A stretch of 64,000 bases of DNA from Dermacentor variabilis (GCF_050947875.1 NC_134568.1:204919217-204983216), one strand, 5' to 3'. Counted from the first letter of the stretch, positions 47,029 to 57,459 are shown. Made by a program: numbers and translations. The notes: generated by a model not told the origin, from the sequence alone.

Positions 47029-47439
47029 TAAACAGCATTTCTGACGATAATAATGTCATAGCGTACCACCGCCATTGATTTGCGATTGCGTTCCTTGATT
47101 ACTTAGCGTTTTACGTTCGCTTCTTTTTTTATTCGTACATGTTACCTGCTTGCGACAGCGAGTCAGTGTTACGTTCCCTGCCTGACAGACATAAAGACAT
47201 AATAAAATATGCATCTCCAATCAACAAGACAGACTTGCACATGTGCATTCTGAATATTGATTATTATTAATTAATTATTAATAATCACACAAAGATATGT
47301 ACACTGGGTGTGGTTTAAAGGTGGGGACCTATAACTCTCGTAGAAGTTATACATACGCTTTTATATGAACATTAGAGCGCGTGAGAAAAAAGGGCAATGT
47401 GTGAGACAGTACAAATATGGTACATACTCATTGAGCAAG

Positions 47440-47545
47440 CGACACGAGCAGAAAAGAGAGAAGCTTAGTTTTGTAGTTGATCATCTGTTGGTAATTTATT
47501 CCAGAGCTGGGATGCGGCGCGCGAGAATGTAAATGATCCATAATC
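47440..47545 (-). mobile_element. Possible LINE ORF2 C-terminal scrap
   Basis: Minus-strand YGSFTFSRAASQLWNKLP resembles the last conserved block of many CR1/L2-type ORF2 proteins (SFS.AA..LWN.LP). It sits directly after the Gypsy gag fragment. The fragment is too short for clade assignment. Confidence 0.4.
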
Positions 47546-48649
47546 TTGCACCTCCACCGCACCTCCACCGGAGCAACCGCACCTCCACCGGTTGCTGCTT
47601 TTAGTTTTCCGGATATGGGCTCGCAGAGCGGCCCCACGCTGAGCCGGTGTATGGTCGGCGCTGCGGCGACAGGTAGCGGCCTGGTGACGGCGAACGGGAC
47701 GGTGGTCGAGGGCTCCAATGAGTTGCGGCGAGGTAGTCGGCGATGTCACGTGGGCCTTCTCTAAGCTGTGGACGCGGCGCGTTGACGGCGAACCCTCTCA
47801 GTCCCAAGTCGCGGTATGGGCATCGGCGATACACATGGCCGGCTTCTCCGCAGTGATAGCAGAGCGGGCGGTGGTCGGGGGCTCGCCAAATGTCCGTCTT
47901 TTTCACGTAGGTGCACTGGGCGACGGGTGGGCGTGCTGGCGGCGGCGGCGGCGGACGACGGAATTGCGGCGTTGCAGGGCCCTGGCGCGGTCGCGGAGGG
48001 GGGCCTTGACGGCGTGCGACGGCGGCGTAGGTCATCACTCGTGGCTGGGGCTGCGGTAAATGAGGTTGCACCTCAAGGACTCGAAGCGATCGGTGAACCT
48101 CATCTTTGAAGATGTCGGCGATTGAGGCCACCTGAGGCTGCGACGAAGGCAGTACCTTGCGCAGTTCTTCGCGCACAATGGCCCTGATAGTCTCTTGCAG
48201 GTCGTCGGAACCCAGTCCTTGGATGGCGTACTGCAGCGTGAGCCCCTCGCGGTTATATTGCCGGGTGAGCATCTCCAGAGTTTTCTCGATCGTCGATGCC
48301 TCTGCAGAAAAATCAGCTACGGTTTTTGGCGGGTTAGGAATAAGTCCGGCGAAAAGTTCTTGCTTGACTCCCCGCATCAGGAAGCGGACTTTTTTCTCCT
48401 CCGACATTTGCGGGTCGGCGCGCCGGAAAAGACGGGCCGTCTCCGTGACGATCGCGATCGTCTCGTTTGGCAGCTGGACTCTGGTTTCTAGTAGTGCTTG
48501 GACTCGCTCATTTCGAACGACGCTTGTAAACGTTTGCAAGAAGCCGCTTCGGAACAGGTTCTGCGTCGTGAAGGTGCCTTCTCGATTCTCGAACCAGGTC
48601 CTGGCGGCGTCTTCCAATGCGAAATAGACATGCCGCAGCTTGTCGTCGC
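47546..48649 (-). pseudogene. Gypsy gag fragment, N-terminus missing
   Basis: The frame 48617-47601 is open for 338 codons and extends upstream without a Met to 48649. It starts inside the capsid (SDDKLRHVYFALEDAARTWF), continues through a Gypsy capsid C-terminal domain (MSEEKKVRFLMRGVKQELF), a Pro-rich linker and one intact knuckle, CYHCGEAGHVYRRC. The Pro/Arg tail ends at a stop at 47601. At 47549-47590 an 11-base word, CACCTCCACCG, appears three times. The capsid N-terminus is cut exactly where the mag-like LTR begins. The pol part is missing. The family differs from the gag at 43672. Confidence 0.85.
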
Positions 48650-48876
48650 TGTCGTATCGGCGCCGCCGCTATCAGTGCGTGATCGACGAAAGACAGGAGA
48701 CGACTGTAGTCCAAAACGCCAGCAAGGGGAAAGAGCCCCGTCTTTATTTCCACAGCGGTTTAAGTAGAACCAGCGTGACGTCAGTGACAAGTGGTTCCAT
48801 ACATGCGTCAGGCGCAATGGCTCGGCGCGCCCTGCGGGAGCGTGCTTTCAGCCGCAGAGAAATACATTCCAGCACA
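48650..48876 (-). repeat. 3' LTR of the mag-like element
   Basis: 227 bases. On the minus strand it begins TGTGCTGG and ends CGATACGACA, with an AATAAA signal (minus strand) at about 48732-48737. About 97% like 53008-53235. Confidence 0.93.
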
Positions 48877-48887
48877 TCCCCCCTTTT
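48877..48887 (-). other. Polypurine tract of the mag-like element
   Basis: AAAAGGGGGGA on the minus strand lies directly against the 3' LTR, where plus-strand priming should occur. Confidence 0.85.
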
Positions 48888-49104
48888 GCAAAATGAAAGT
48901 GGTTTTCGCGCATGACATTTGGCACACCCGCACATGAACAAAAAGCAAGAACCCTCAGTGGTAATCTACCACGAACAGAACCTTATTCATCAATCCCGTA
49001 TCGAACTGGTCGCTTAACCACTCTACCAGACTTGGTCACAGTCACTGAAGCAGAAGGTACTAAAGTTGAAGTCATAGCCCCCGATGCTAAAGGTAACGAA
49101 TCTG
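48888..49104 (-). other. 3' untranslated region of the mag-like element
   Basis: 217 bases between the pol stop and the polypurine tract, with no coding signal on the element strand. Confidence 0.6.
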
Positions 49105-51966
49105 TTAAGGTAGCGGGTGACTCCTGTTCATAAAAACCAATTCGGATGAATCACTTTCGTTTGGAAACTCGTAGCTGCCTTCTGCCTTCCTCTGTTCTGG
49201 CAAGTGGTTGAGCATTCGTCGGTTACGCCGCAGCGTACTCCCATCCTGGGTGCGTATTATGTAGGACCGCGGTGTAGCGGCTGTGGCTAGCACCGTTGCT
49301 CTAGGCTTCATGTCCGTTACCCAAACGGAATCACCAGCTTTTAGCTTGTTCAATTCTCGGGTTCTGTGGGGCCTGTTGTAGTACCGTGCTTGTAGCTTCT
49401 TGTTGGCACTGTATTTGGCCGCAAGATTACGCAGCGGTGGCTGCACTGGACCACGCAGCTGCGGCGCTATTGGAACTCTTGTCCTAAGACGCCGGCCCAT
49501 GAGGATTTCAGCCGGACTAGGGCCCAGAATGCCTGGGGTTGCCCTGTAGGCAAGCAGAGCCAGGTACGGGTCCTTAGATTTAAGGATCAGGCGCTTAATT
49601 GTTTGCACCATACGTTCAATTTCCCCATTAGCCTGAGGGTACCTAGGGCTAGTAGTGACGTGACCAAAGCCATAATCATGTGCAAACTTATCAAACTCTG
49701 TACAAGAAAATTGTGGTCCATTGTCTGTCACTACGGTCTCCGGGATGCCATGGCGTGCAAAAATGCTTTTTAGCCTTTCTATCACCGCCCTAGGTTTTGT
49801 TGAGGGAAGGAGGGCTACTTCCGGATACCGTGACAGGTAGTCGACCACGACAAGATAATGACAGTTGTTAATAAAGCACAAGTCGACCCCAACTCGTTCC
49901 CACGCGAAACTTGGCGTTGGGGTTGAAATTAATGGCTCCGAGTTCTGGTTGACAAAGCGCGCACAAGTAACACATTCTTTCACTTGCCGCGCAAGTTGTT
50001 CGCCGATGCCTGGCCACCAGACCAATTCCTTTGCCAAAGCTCTAGTTCTCGTGATTCCCTGATGTCCATCATGTAGTTTTTTTAGTACTTCCTTTCTTAG
50101 GAACTGAGGTACCACCAGTCTGGTCCCTTTTAGCAGCATGCCATTGCATTCGGCAATTAGTGCTCTTTCCTGCCAGTACGGAACTAAGTAGCAAGGAAGC
50201 TTTGGTTTTTTTGGCCAGCCTTGGCGACATAACTTAAGCAAGGCTTGACAAACGACGTCAGTCTTTTGCACATCGCGTATTCTGTTAACAAAATTGTCAC
50301 CCATTTGAAGCCCTTGCACACATGTTTTGACGAAAGACGACACTTCCGAGAAGGTCAGTTCACCGGCTAGTTTATCTGCTTTCGTCGGTGCTCTTGAAAG
50401 AGCGTCCGCCGTTATCAAGCGTTTACCGGGAACGTACACAATGTTAAAGTGATACCGCATCAGCCGCATTCTGAAGCGCTGAACCCTTGGCGGCAACACA
50501 TCAATAGGCATTTTACCAAGCAACGAAACGGGAGGTTTGTGGTCTGTTTCAAGCATCACCTCAATACCGCTTATGTATTCGTCGAATCTGTCGGCAGCCC
50601 ATGTTAACGCTAGTGCCTCCTTTTCCACTTGCGCATAGCGTTGCTCAGTTTTCGTTAGTGACCTTGAAGCAAACGCTATCGGCCGGCGCTCGCCATTGCG
50701 TTGTTTCTGGAAAAGGACGGCACCGAGACCGTAAGACGAGGCGTCCGCCGAAAGAATCGTGGGAAGGCGTGGATCGTACATAGCCATGCACTTTGCTGAG
50801 CAGATAAGAGATTTCAAGCTTTCATAAGCCGTGTTCTGAGCAGGGCCCCAAGACCAGTCTGTCTCTTTCTGCAAAAGCTCCCGTAGCGGGGCAGTGGTTT
50901 GCGCCAAGTTCGGCAAAAAACGGCCTAGGTGGTTGGCCATGCCCAGAACGCTGCGTAATTGCGATATATCAGAGGGTGCTTTCAGCTCTTTAATGGCTCT
51001 GAGTTTGGCAGGATCCGGCTGTACGCCTTCCTCGCTGAGTAAATGGCCCAGAAAGCTTATGCCTCGAACACCGAACACACACTTTGCTTTGTTTAAGGTA
51101 ACGTTAGACTGGGCCAGCTTAGCTAAGAAGTTCGATAGTCTAGAGTCATGTTGCGCTTTGCTGTCGCCCAAAATGAGAATATCGTCCATCAGGTTAACGA
51201 CGCCAGGAAGGCCTGCAAGGATTTCAGACATTCTTCTTTGAAAATACTCTGGAGCTGATGTAATCCCGAATGGCAACCTAGTGAAACGGTACCGCCCAAA
51301 CGGTGTAATGAACGTGGTCAGCACTTCTGAGGCCTTGCTGAGTCGCACCTGATGGAAGCCGGAATTCGCGTCTAATTTGGAAAACCATTTTGCACCGGCA
51401 AGAGAGCCCAGTGCTTGGTCGACAGTAGGCAATGTGTATCTTTCTCTTAAGACAAACTTGTTCAATTGCGTAAGGTCTACGCAGATCCTTACATCTCCCG
51501 AGTGCTTTTGTACAGGTACTATGCCGGCACACCACTCTGTTGGCTCTTCGACTGTACGAATGACGCCCATTTGTTCCATCTTCTCGAGTTCTCGTTTTAC
51601 AGGCTCCTGAAGCGGTATAGGAATTCTGCGCGGTGCGCTTATTGCAAATGGAACAGCATTTGGTTTAAGCCTTATTGTATACTCACCCGGCATAGTGCCC
51701 AAGTTGTTAAAAACATGAGGGCACAAAACTTCGTAGTTGGGTTCCTTGTGAGCCACAGAGTCAACGAACTTGACTCCCAACGCTTCGAGAGCGGGCAAAC
51801 CCAGGAGTACATGGCGCAAAGGACTGACCACATAACACGTTTGGCGCGAAGTTTGTCCGCTCCAAAATATATCCGCCTGAAACTTGCCCAGAACATTTAA
51901 GCGGTCACCGCCAGCGCCAGTCAAGACCTCGTCGGCCTTTTCCAAGCTCGTGGGAAGTCCCGGAAA
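49105..51966 (-). CDS. pol of the mag-like element: protease end, RT, RNase H, integrase
   Basis: The frame is open from 51966 with a first Met at 51945 (946 codons). It is in the same frame as gag, so the true product is probably a single Gag-Pol polyprotein. Residues 1-60 finish the protease (VLLGLPALEALG). RT spans about 100-280, with KLDANSGFHQV and the box LMDDILIL, where YxDD is the more usual form. RNase H is near 375-490 (ILSADASSYGLGAV, EKEALALTWA, LETDHKP). Integrase is near 610-830, with a zinc-binding LHDGHQGITRTR...CVTC, then GVDLCFI, VVTDNGPQFSC and NGEIERMVQ as the DDE triad. A GPY/F-like tail follows (GDSVWVTDMK). All catalytic residues I can place are present. The upstream stop at 51967 would block expression. 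Confidence 0.93.
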   Translation of the reverse strand, partial: FPGLPTSLEKADEVLTGAGGDRLNVLGKFQADIFWSGQTSRQTCYVVSPLRHVLLGLPALEALGVKFVDSVAHKEPNYEVLCPHVFNNLGTMPGEYTIRLKPNAVPFAISAPRRIPIPLQEPVKRELEKMEQMGVIRTVEEPTEWCAGIVPVQKHSGDVRICVDLTQLNKFVLRERYTLPTVDQALGSLAGAKWFSKLDANSGFHQVRLSKASEVLTTFITPFGRYRFTRLPFGITSAPEYFQRRMSEILAGLPGVVNLMDDILILGDSKAQHDSRLSNFLAKLAQSNVTLNKAKCVFGVRGISFLGHLLSEEGVQPDPAKLRAIKELKAPSDISQLRSVLGMANHLGRFLPNLAQTTAPLRELLQKETDWSWGPAQNTAYESLKSLICSAKCMAMYDPRLPTILSADASSYGLGAVLFQKQRNGERRPIAFASRSLTKTEQRYAQVEKEALALTWAADRFDEYISGIEVMLETDHKPPVSLLGKMPIDVLPPRVQRFRMRLMRYHFNIVYVPGKRLITADALSRAPTKADKLAGELTFSEVSSFVKTCVQGLQMGDNFVNRIRDVQKTDVVCQALLKLCRQGWPKKPKLPCYLVPYWQERALIAECNGMLLKGTRLVVPQFLRKEVLKKLHDGHQGITRTRALAKELVWWPGIGEQLARQVKECVTCARFVNQNSEPLISTPTPSFAWERVGVDLCFINNCHYLVVVDYLSRYPEVALLPSTKPRAVIERLKSIFARHGIPETVVTDNGPQFSCTEFDKFAHDYGFGHVTTSPRYPQANGEIERMVQTIKRLILKSKDPYLALLAYRATPGILGPSPAEILMGRRLRTRVPIAPQLRGPVQPPLRNLAAKYSANKKLQARYYNRPHRTRELNKLKAGDSVWVTDMKPRATVLATAATPRSYIIRTQDGSTLRRNRRMLNHLPEQRKAEGSYEFPNESDSSELVFMNRSHPLP

Positions 51967-52935
51967 TCATGCTGGAATTACGGACACTTCTGCGCCTGAG
52001 TCGACCTTTGCAAAAACAGGCACGGAGTTAAGTAATACCTGAACGTAACGCGCTTTGGCGCGAGGCGCCCCGACCGCGCCAAAAAAAACCTCCCCACTGT
52101 CCTTTTGTACAGACGACCCTTGTACCTTTCGCTGGTAGCCTGGAGAAGTTCCTTTGAGGCACGCCTTGCCGAAGTGTCCCTTTAAGCCGCAGTTGAAGCA
52201 CCTCTGGCTTCTCGCTGGGCAGGCTGTCCTTGGGTGCGAGTTACCTCCGCAGAAGATGCACGGTCCCTCGGAACGAGCTGATGTCGGCCGGGTTTCCTTG
52301 CTGCATTGCAGTTTTCTGCGGTAGCCCACTGCGTCGACATTGACGTCCTCACGTGGCTTGCACGGTGTGTATTCGTGGACTTCGTTGCAGTTTCGAAGTT
52401 CTTCTTGCTGCTGCTGAACGGTCTCTTTTAGGCGGGCCCTCGCCAGAGCTGTTGCGAGAGACAGCTTGGGATCCATTTGGAGCGACTCGGAAAGTTTTTC
52501 ATCCCGCAGGCCCACGACGAACCGGTCCCTGATGAGGCGCTGCTTGAATTCTCCGAAGCCGCATTTGTCCGCCAAGACGTGTAAAGCAGTCATAAACTGG
52601 TCCATTGACTCGCCAGGCATCTGGTGCCGCTTGTGAAAGCAAGCGCTGTCGTAGACAACGTTGCTCTCCTTGATGAAGTAATCGTCGAACTTCTTTTTGA
52701 CCAGCTCAAATTTCTTCGAATCTTCTGCAGAAAGACTGAAGGTGGCGAAGATGTCCCTTGCTTGTCGACCCATGGTATAAAGCAGAGTGCGTACTTGTGC
52801 CTCTTCCGGGCGCTCATTCAGGCCCGACGCATAGCGATAGTCGTCGAAGTGCAGTATCCACGCCGGCCACTCTGAGGTAGTGTCGAAGTCCAGCGGTGGC
52901 GGCTGCTGAAGACCCGGCGGCGATGCAGTGGCCAT
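51967..52935 (-). pseudogene. gag and protease start of the mag-like element, one stop
   Basis: The likely start is the Met at 52935 (MATASPPGLQQPPPLDF), 73 bases after the LTR; the frame also runs up through the LTR. A capsid of about 200 residues is followed by a Gln-rich spacer (QQQQEELRNCNEV) and two intact knuckles, CIFCGGNSHPRTAC and CFNCGLKGHFGKAC. The protease site VDSGAEVSVIPA is intact. A TGA at 51969-51967 then interrupts the protease, nine codons after the catalytic Asp. Pol continues in the same frame beyond it. This is the only clear lesion in the coding region. Confidence 0.9.
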
Positions 52936-52989
52936 TGCAGCCTCCCTTTCTGACGACGTCCCGACGCTCTTTTCAAAAGTGGGTGGATC

Positions 52990-53007
52990 GCATAACCTCT
53001 GACACCA
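52990..53007 (-). other. Primer binding site, tRNA-Leu type
   Basis: TGGTGTCAGAGGTTATGC on the minus strand starts directly after the 5' LTR. TGGTGTCAGA is a known tRNA-Leu primer complement in gypsy elements. Confidence 0.8.
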
Positions 53008-53235
53008 TGTCGTATCGGCGCCGCCGCTATCAGTGCGTGATCGACGAAAGACAGGAGACGACTGTAGTCCAAAACGCCAGCAAGGGGAAAAAGACCCCGT
53101 CTTTATTTCCACAGCCGTTTAAGAAGAACCAGCGTGACGTCAGTGACACGTGGTTCCATACATGCGTCAGGCGCAATGACTCGGCGCGCCCGGCGGGAGC
53201 GTGCTTTCAGCCGCAGAGAAATACATTCCAGCACA
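53008..53235 (-). repeat. 5' LTR of the mag-like element
   Basis: 228 bases, one more than the 3' copy. Starts TGTGCTGG and ends CGATACGACA on the minus strand. Confidence 0.93.
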
Positions 53236-53249
53236 CTCTTCAAGATTTA

Positions 53250-54110
53250 TATCCTGGGGTATACGAAAACCGGTGACCGACCTTTCCTATAAATCACCAC
53301 GTTATTCGCTGCCCAATACTGAATATGGATATGGTGGTGGTGGTGGTGGTGCTGAGTTGTAGCAACAAGCGGGTTTAGCATGGCGATCAAGGCCGGCAAT
53401 TGCTCAAACCGATGGTCTCTTATAGAATCACTGTGGTGCTTCAGCACATGTCCATCAGAGCAGTCTCTCTTAAGAAAGCGATGAGACGTGAAGTTTCTTT
53501 GCGGGCTATAACTGGTCCTTCGGTTGCAGGCACGTATGCGGAAGTTCCTTCTTTGCAGATTTTCCAGGAGAGCATCCCTCTCATCTTGGAATTTCGGGTA
53601 CGACCAGAGAAAGTGTTCAATGTCTCCTGCCTCGTCGCATGTCGTACAGTTCGGAGAATTGATACGCCGCGTGCTTGTGTACTAGCAGATCCTGTTCTTT
53701 TTCGATATAGAAGTGAAGCTTCCTCTCGACGAAATATCTTGGTTACGCGTGGCATATGTGGCGGAACACAAAGGAACCTAAAGTGATCTCGAATGTCAGA
53801 TTTCTTAACTTCATTACTCTTTGGGCCCTTGACTTTGGGAGGATGATGGAGCGCTGCGTATACAAGAGCGTCAGCTTTTTCGCTGCCACCAATGCCAACG
53901 TTGGAGCGAATCCACTGAAACTTTACTTTGAAGCCTTTGTTGCTGAGTTCTTTCACGAGGGCTAGTGAATTGCGCGGGAACTTGATGGGCGGTAGACCCC
54001 GTGAGAGCTGTTGCAACGCGTCCTTTGGGTCTGCAAGGAGGACCACATTCTGTGGAAGCGATGTCTTTAGTTTGCGCAGAGCAGCAGCTATTGATCGTGG
54101 TTTTGGCACA
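53250..54110 (-). mobile_element. RNase H and C-terminus of an I-type LINE
   Basis: A 222-codon minus frame from 54109 shows VVLLADPKDALQQLS (RNase H Asp, where DSK is usual), KFQWIRSNVGIGGSEKAD (final RNase H block, with changes at the His), and then a degraded C-terminal zinc finger. A short 3' UTR includes a (GGT)n run at 53331-53350. It is 5'-truncated at about 54110, differs in sequence from the 28650 copy, and touches the mag-like LTR. Confidence 0.75.
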
Positions 54111-54999
54111 TACCTAAAACTCCATAAGGATAACCTAAGTCCATAATTATTTCAACTAGAACAAGGCAACACCGTGAGATTTGCTGCCACCTCAAGAAAC
54201 ACCGTATCATTGCGCATGAACCATCGTCACCATATGAAAAGGTCAACACCAGTTGCCCACACAAAACAAAAGGAAGCGCGACTCGTGCACGAAACAACGA
54301 ACACAAGCTAGGGCCCTGACTACATCAACGTCCACTAAAACCAGCCAGAATGTGCTTTTGCATCAGGATGACGCGCTACAAACGATGGATAAAGAAAGGC
54401 CGAAACAGTTGCGGACGCTAGTCTGCTGCCGATTGCATGGCGGCAAAGCACTCAGTTCCACAGAGGCACCTGGAGCGTAAGAGAAATTGTTAAAGAAGGT
54501 ATGAGGAAAGGAATTATTTTTAACCAAAGGATAATTAGTTTGGGGCTGAAAGAACATCGAGACTAAACGAAGGTGACATTCGAATGAAGCACTGGGGTAC
54601 CTCATAACCCAGTAGTAGATCAAAGTAGGCACTGTCAGTTTGACACTCGTCCAATATGCGTTACTGGCAGTACTTGGCCGCTGAAAAATAATTGTTCAGT
54701 GGGTGTCAGCATGTTATTCAAAGTATAGGCGGATGCTTCGCTAACCCGTTAAAGGGTGGCATAAATAAAAACCAGGCAAGTTGAGTGGCACTATCGGCCC
54801 GTCTCTCATTGCAAGAGCACGCCTGTACTCGAGAACGACGCGAATGCGTGACGGAAGGTCGCAGCGGGCAAATATACTCGGCGTGAGGAATTCTGAGAAA
54901 CTGGAGTGGCGAAAATTATGAAGTAGACTTCCATGCACGGCTCATGACTTTTTTTTTTTTAGGCTTGCACGCGTACATAACTGTACCCTATACGCGCGG
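54111..54999. other. Unassigned DNA
   Basis: A poly-T run at 54948. No gene recognised. Confidence 0.4.
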
Positions 55000-56100
55000 C
55001 ATTTTAGGAAGACGTACACGTCGAGTGCGTTCCATGCTGTTTCTCTCGTTTCGCAGCTCTAGGGCTTATAACGTAAAGCTATTCCAATTTGCTTTTATTC
55101 TAATCTCCTGACGTCAAATTTACGTAACCACCGAAGCAAGCTTCGGGCGGTAATCTGTAGCGTTGCTTGAAAAGCTAAATCCAACGCACTTCTCGTTTAT
55201 AGGATGTCATTTTTTTAAAGCGAACAGCATTGCCTGCATTGAGCAGTTTTAGTTATCTAATTGGCTGACAAGAAGCGAGGAGCACGCTCAAGGGGAGAGA
55301 GTTTCGATGGGGCTGAGCCAGCACAGTGAAAGTAGATAACCGGATGAGGAGGGTGGTGCCGGCGTCTGCGATTTATCCGCTTCTCCTTACTTAGCTTGAC
55401 GTTGCTGGTAGAAAATCGAGACGGCGTGCAACGCAAGGTTTAGAATGCCGCTAAAACGGATCCTCAGCAAGGAAGAGTTGGCAAAGCGATGTCGTATACG
55501 TGCCGAAAGGGCTCAATAATGTTATACTGCCACGCAAAACTTTTTATATTACGCAAATAAATGCATGTTCCTCGGCAGTTCCGAGTAGCCAGTCTCAGAG
55601 CGATCGGCAGGCAGCCATTTTCGCTTCTTTTCGGAACGGGGCAGCCTTCGGCTATTCAGAAAAAAGTCAGTTTTGTTCGGCATATTAATGCATCGTTAAC
55701 GCGTACGCGTCACTTTGACGCGGTGAGTTTTCGCGGTTTAGTGACGTCGCGTGACAGAGAGAGACCAAGTGCTACTGGTCAAACGACTCCTTTTGCGCTA
55801 ATGGCGAGAAAGACGCCAGATCAGAAATTAGTATTTTTCTTTCGTTCGGTCTAATTATGCATAATCAGTGTGCACATATATCAGATGGGGCGTTCTCGTG
55901 GTTTTCGTGACGTCGCGTGTCAGACAGGCGCGGTAGGGGTGGCCCGGAAATTTTTTGACCAACCAACGAGGACTGACTGCAGAGCTGGAACAGAAAAGTT
56001 TCGAATAGCTGTACGTTATAGCGCCCTCATTTTAGTTATGGCTTATAAACTTCGCCAAGAAGCGCACGTTGCAATATTGTGCCACACTTCCTCACATGCA
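55000..56100. repeat. Probable interspersed repeat with a duplicated motif
   Basis: GTGACGTCGCGTG(A/T)CAGA occurs twice, near 55741 and 55907, each after a GTTTTCG(C/T)GGTTT-type lead. Two CRE-like TGACGTC cores are included. The block recalls common tick repeats, but I cannot name it. Frames of 62-131 codons lack domains. Confidence 0.4.
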
Positions 56101-56149
56101 TTAAAGGACGCTGAAAAGACGCTCCGAAAGAGAGAGAGAGAGGGATATA

Positions 56150-56270
56150 AGGAAGGCAGGAATGTTAACCAGTCAAGATTCTGGTTGGCTATGCTACGCT
56201 GGGAGAAGGAAGAAGGGGAAGAGAGAGAAGGGAGAGAGGGTACAGAGACGCTGCGAAGGAAGTGAACACA
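56150..56270 (-). mobile_element. 3' tail remnant of an I-type LINE
   Basis: GGCAGGAATGTTAACCAGTC, GGTTGGCTATGCTACGCTGGG and a purine-rich run match the layout of the 3' UTRs at 28650-28745 and 57305-57400. No ORF part is attached. It lies about 190 bases downstream of the adenylyl cyclase exon, inside its intron. Confidence 0.55.
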
Positions 56271-56462
56271 GCAGCATATAGGCTGAAAACAAAAATTTCT
56301 GCGCTGCACTTGACGCCCCGTTTGGAGACCATTTGTCAGACAGCCATATAGGGTTGTCACAGCACGCCCAGATTTCTTGTTTTCCCCCCATGAAATACAT
56401 AAACACCCTTAACTCCAGCGCCACTCTCAGTGTGCAAGGAACAGGAACACGTAGAGCCCTAC

Positions 56463-56612
56463 CTGCTGCTCCTTTTCGTACTCGAGCTTGATGCGCGCCT
56501 CGATGCACTCCTGGGTGGAGGCGAAACTGCCGCTCTGCGCTGCGTCTCGCATGTGACGGTGGTACCAGCCCACAGCAGTCGCCATCGACAGGAACAGCGA
56601 AGCAGCTGCAAC
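56463..56612 (-). CDS. Adenylyl cyclase internal exon (type 2-like)
   Basis: Exactly 150 bases, 50 codons, phase 0 at both ends. On the minus strand it is preceded by CCGTGCGCAG and followed by GTAGGG, so both splice sites are canonical, although the pyrimidine tract is weak. Residues 1-19 (VAAASLFLSMATAVGWYHR) are the last membrane helix of the first six-helix block. Residues 20-50 (HMRDAAQSGSFASTQECIEA, then RIKLEYEKEQQ) are the helix leading to the C1 catalytic domain, which should open ERLLLS in the next exon. Spacing of Tyr-His, Met, Ala, Thr, Cys-Ile, Arg-Ile-Lys-Leu-Glu and Gln-Gln matches mammalian type 2 and Drosophila Ac76E-like cyclases. The enzyme makes cAMP from ATP at the plasma membrane. 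A second acceptor (TTGCAG) 7 bases inside is possible. Neighbouring exons were not found. Confidence 0.82.
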
Positions 56613-57294
56613 CTGCGCACGGGGTTCCGCACACCACACGTAAATGGTATTAAGCACTCGTAAATATGCGGTCATAAAAATCTTTATTTCGTTAGTTCTG
56701 CCTGCGATAGTATGCGCCTAAAATAGATTTTTGTATTGCAGTTGCGTTTTACGCCTATCCTTCGATCCACGCTCTCTTTGCCCAAAGACTCCACTTGCGC
56801 CTGTACTTTTGTACCAGCCGCAGTTGATGCCATTATATGTGAAAAATTAACTGTTAAGTGATAAGAAGTAGAAATGTTCGAATTCTAGCGTAGAGAAAAA
56901 GAAAGTGGGCAGCAGGAGGAAGTGCTTGAGAAAGATAGAGGAACCCAGGGAAATGTGGAGAGGCTCTTTTCATTGAGAAGCCAGCACTCGAACTTTTATT
57001 GCGGTAGAGACATGTTGTGTGTTGCGAATAGATATGGCTTTCTAATTAGGCAAACGGTCCCATTTTCGGTTCCTCACCTGAAAGGAGTACTGGCATGAAC
57101 TTTTCAGTGTCACTTCTAAAAGGACAGGTTATTTTACGTGCTTCGGCCACTTTCGATTGTTGGACGATCTCGCACAATTAACTGTGGCGCATACCCAGTG
57201 ACCCGATTTTTCTACTAGCTTGGGTCACTAGGTATGTGCTGGGCGCTGTCTTGTCGAACAGAGAATATATGGAACGCATAGGTATTTGCTCATG
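56613..57294. other. Intron upstream of the cyclase exon, with a SINE-like scrap
   Basis: No gene. Near 57190-57237, CCCAGTGACCC...GGGTCACTAGGTATGTGC repeats the family-2 SINE body motif as a 12-of-13 inverted pair. Confidence 0.45.
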
Positions 57295-57459
57295 AAAAAA
57301 AAAAACAAGAGGTGAAAGGCAGAGAGGCTAACCAGATTAAGGGTCCGGTTGGCTACTCTGCTCAGGAGGATGGGGTAAGGGGCCGAAAAGATAAGAAAAC
57401 AATATTTAAGAACGAAACACATCAGCTCATAAACTGTATAATTTTTCGATGACTCCCGT

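Larger units (their letters stand above)
48650..53235 (-). mobile_element. mag-like Ty3/gypsy LTR retrotransposon, nearly intact
   Basis: Read right to left it has a 5' LTR (53235-53008), a primer binding site TGGTGTCAGA directly after it, gag, protease, RT, RNase H and integrase in one frame. A polypurine tract AAAAGGGGGGA at 48887-48877 and a 3' LTR (48876-48650) follow. The LTRs differ at about seven of 227 positions. Only one stop codon breaks the gag-pol frame. Two intact CCHC knuckles and the RT and integrase features fit the mag lineage. The flanks, GTCGC at 48645-48649 and CTCTT at 53236-53240, do not match, so a target duplication is missing. Confidence 0.92.

Noticed and set aside
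56194..56637. 147-codon minus-strand frame through the cyclase exon as one protein
   Set aside because: It is in a different phase from the 50 cyclase residues and reads through the splice donor into the LINE tail.
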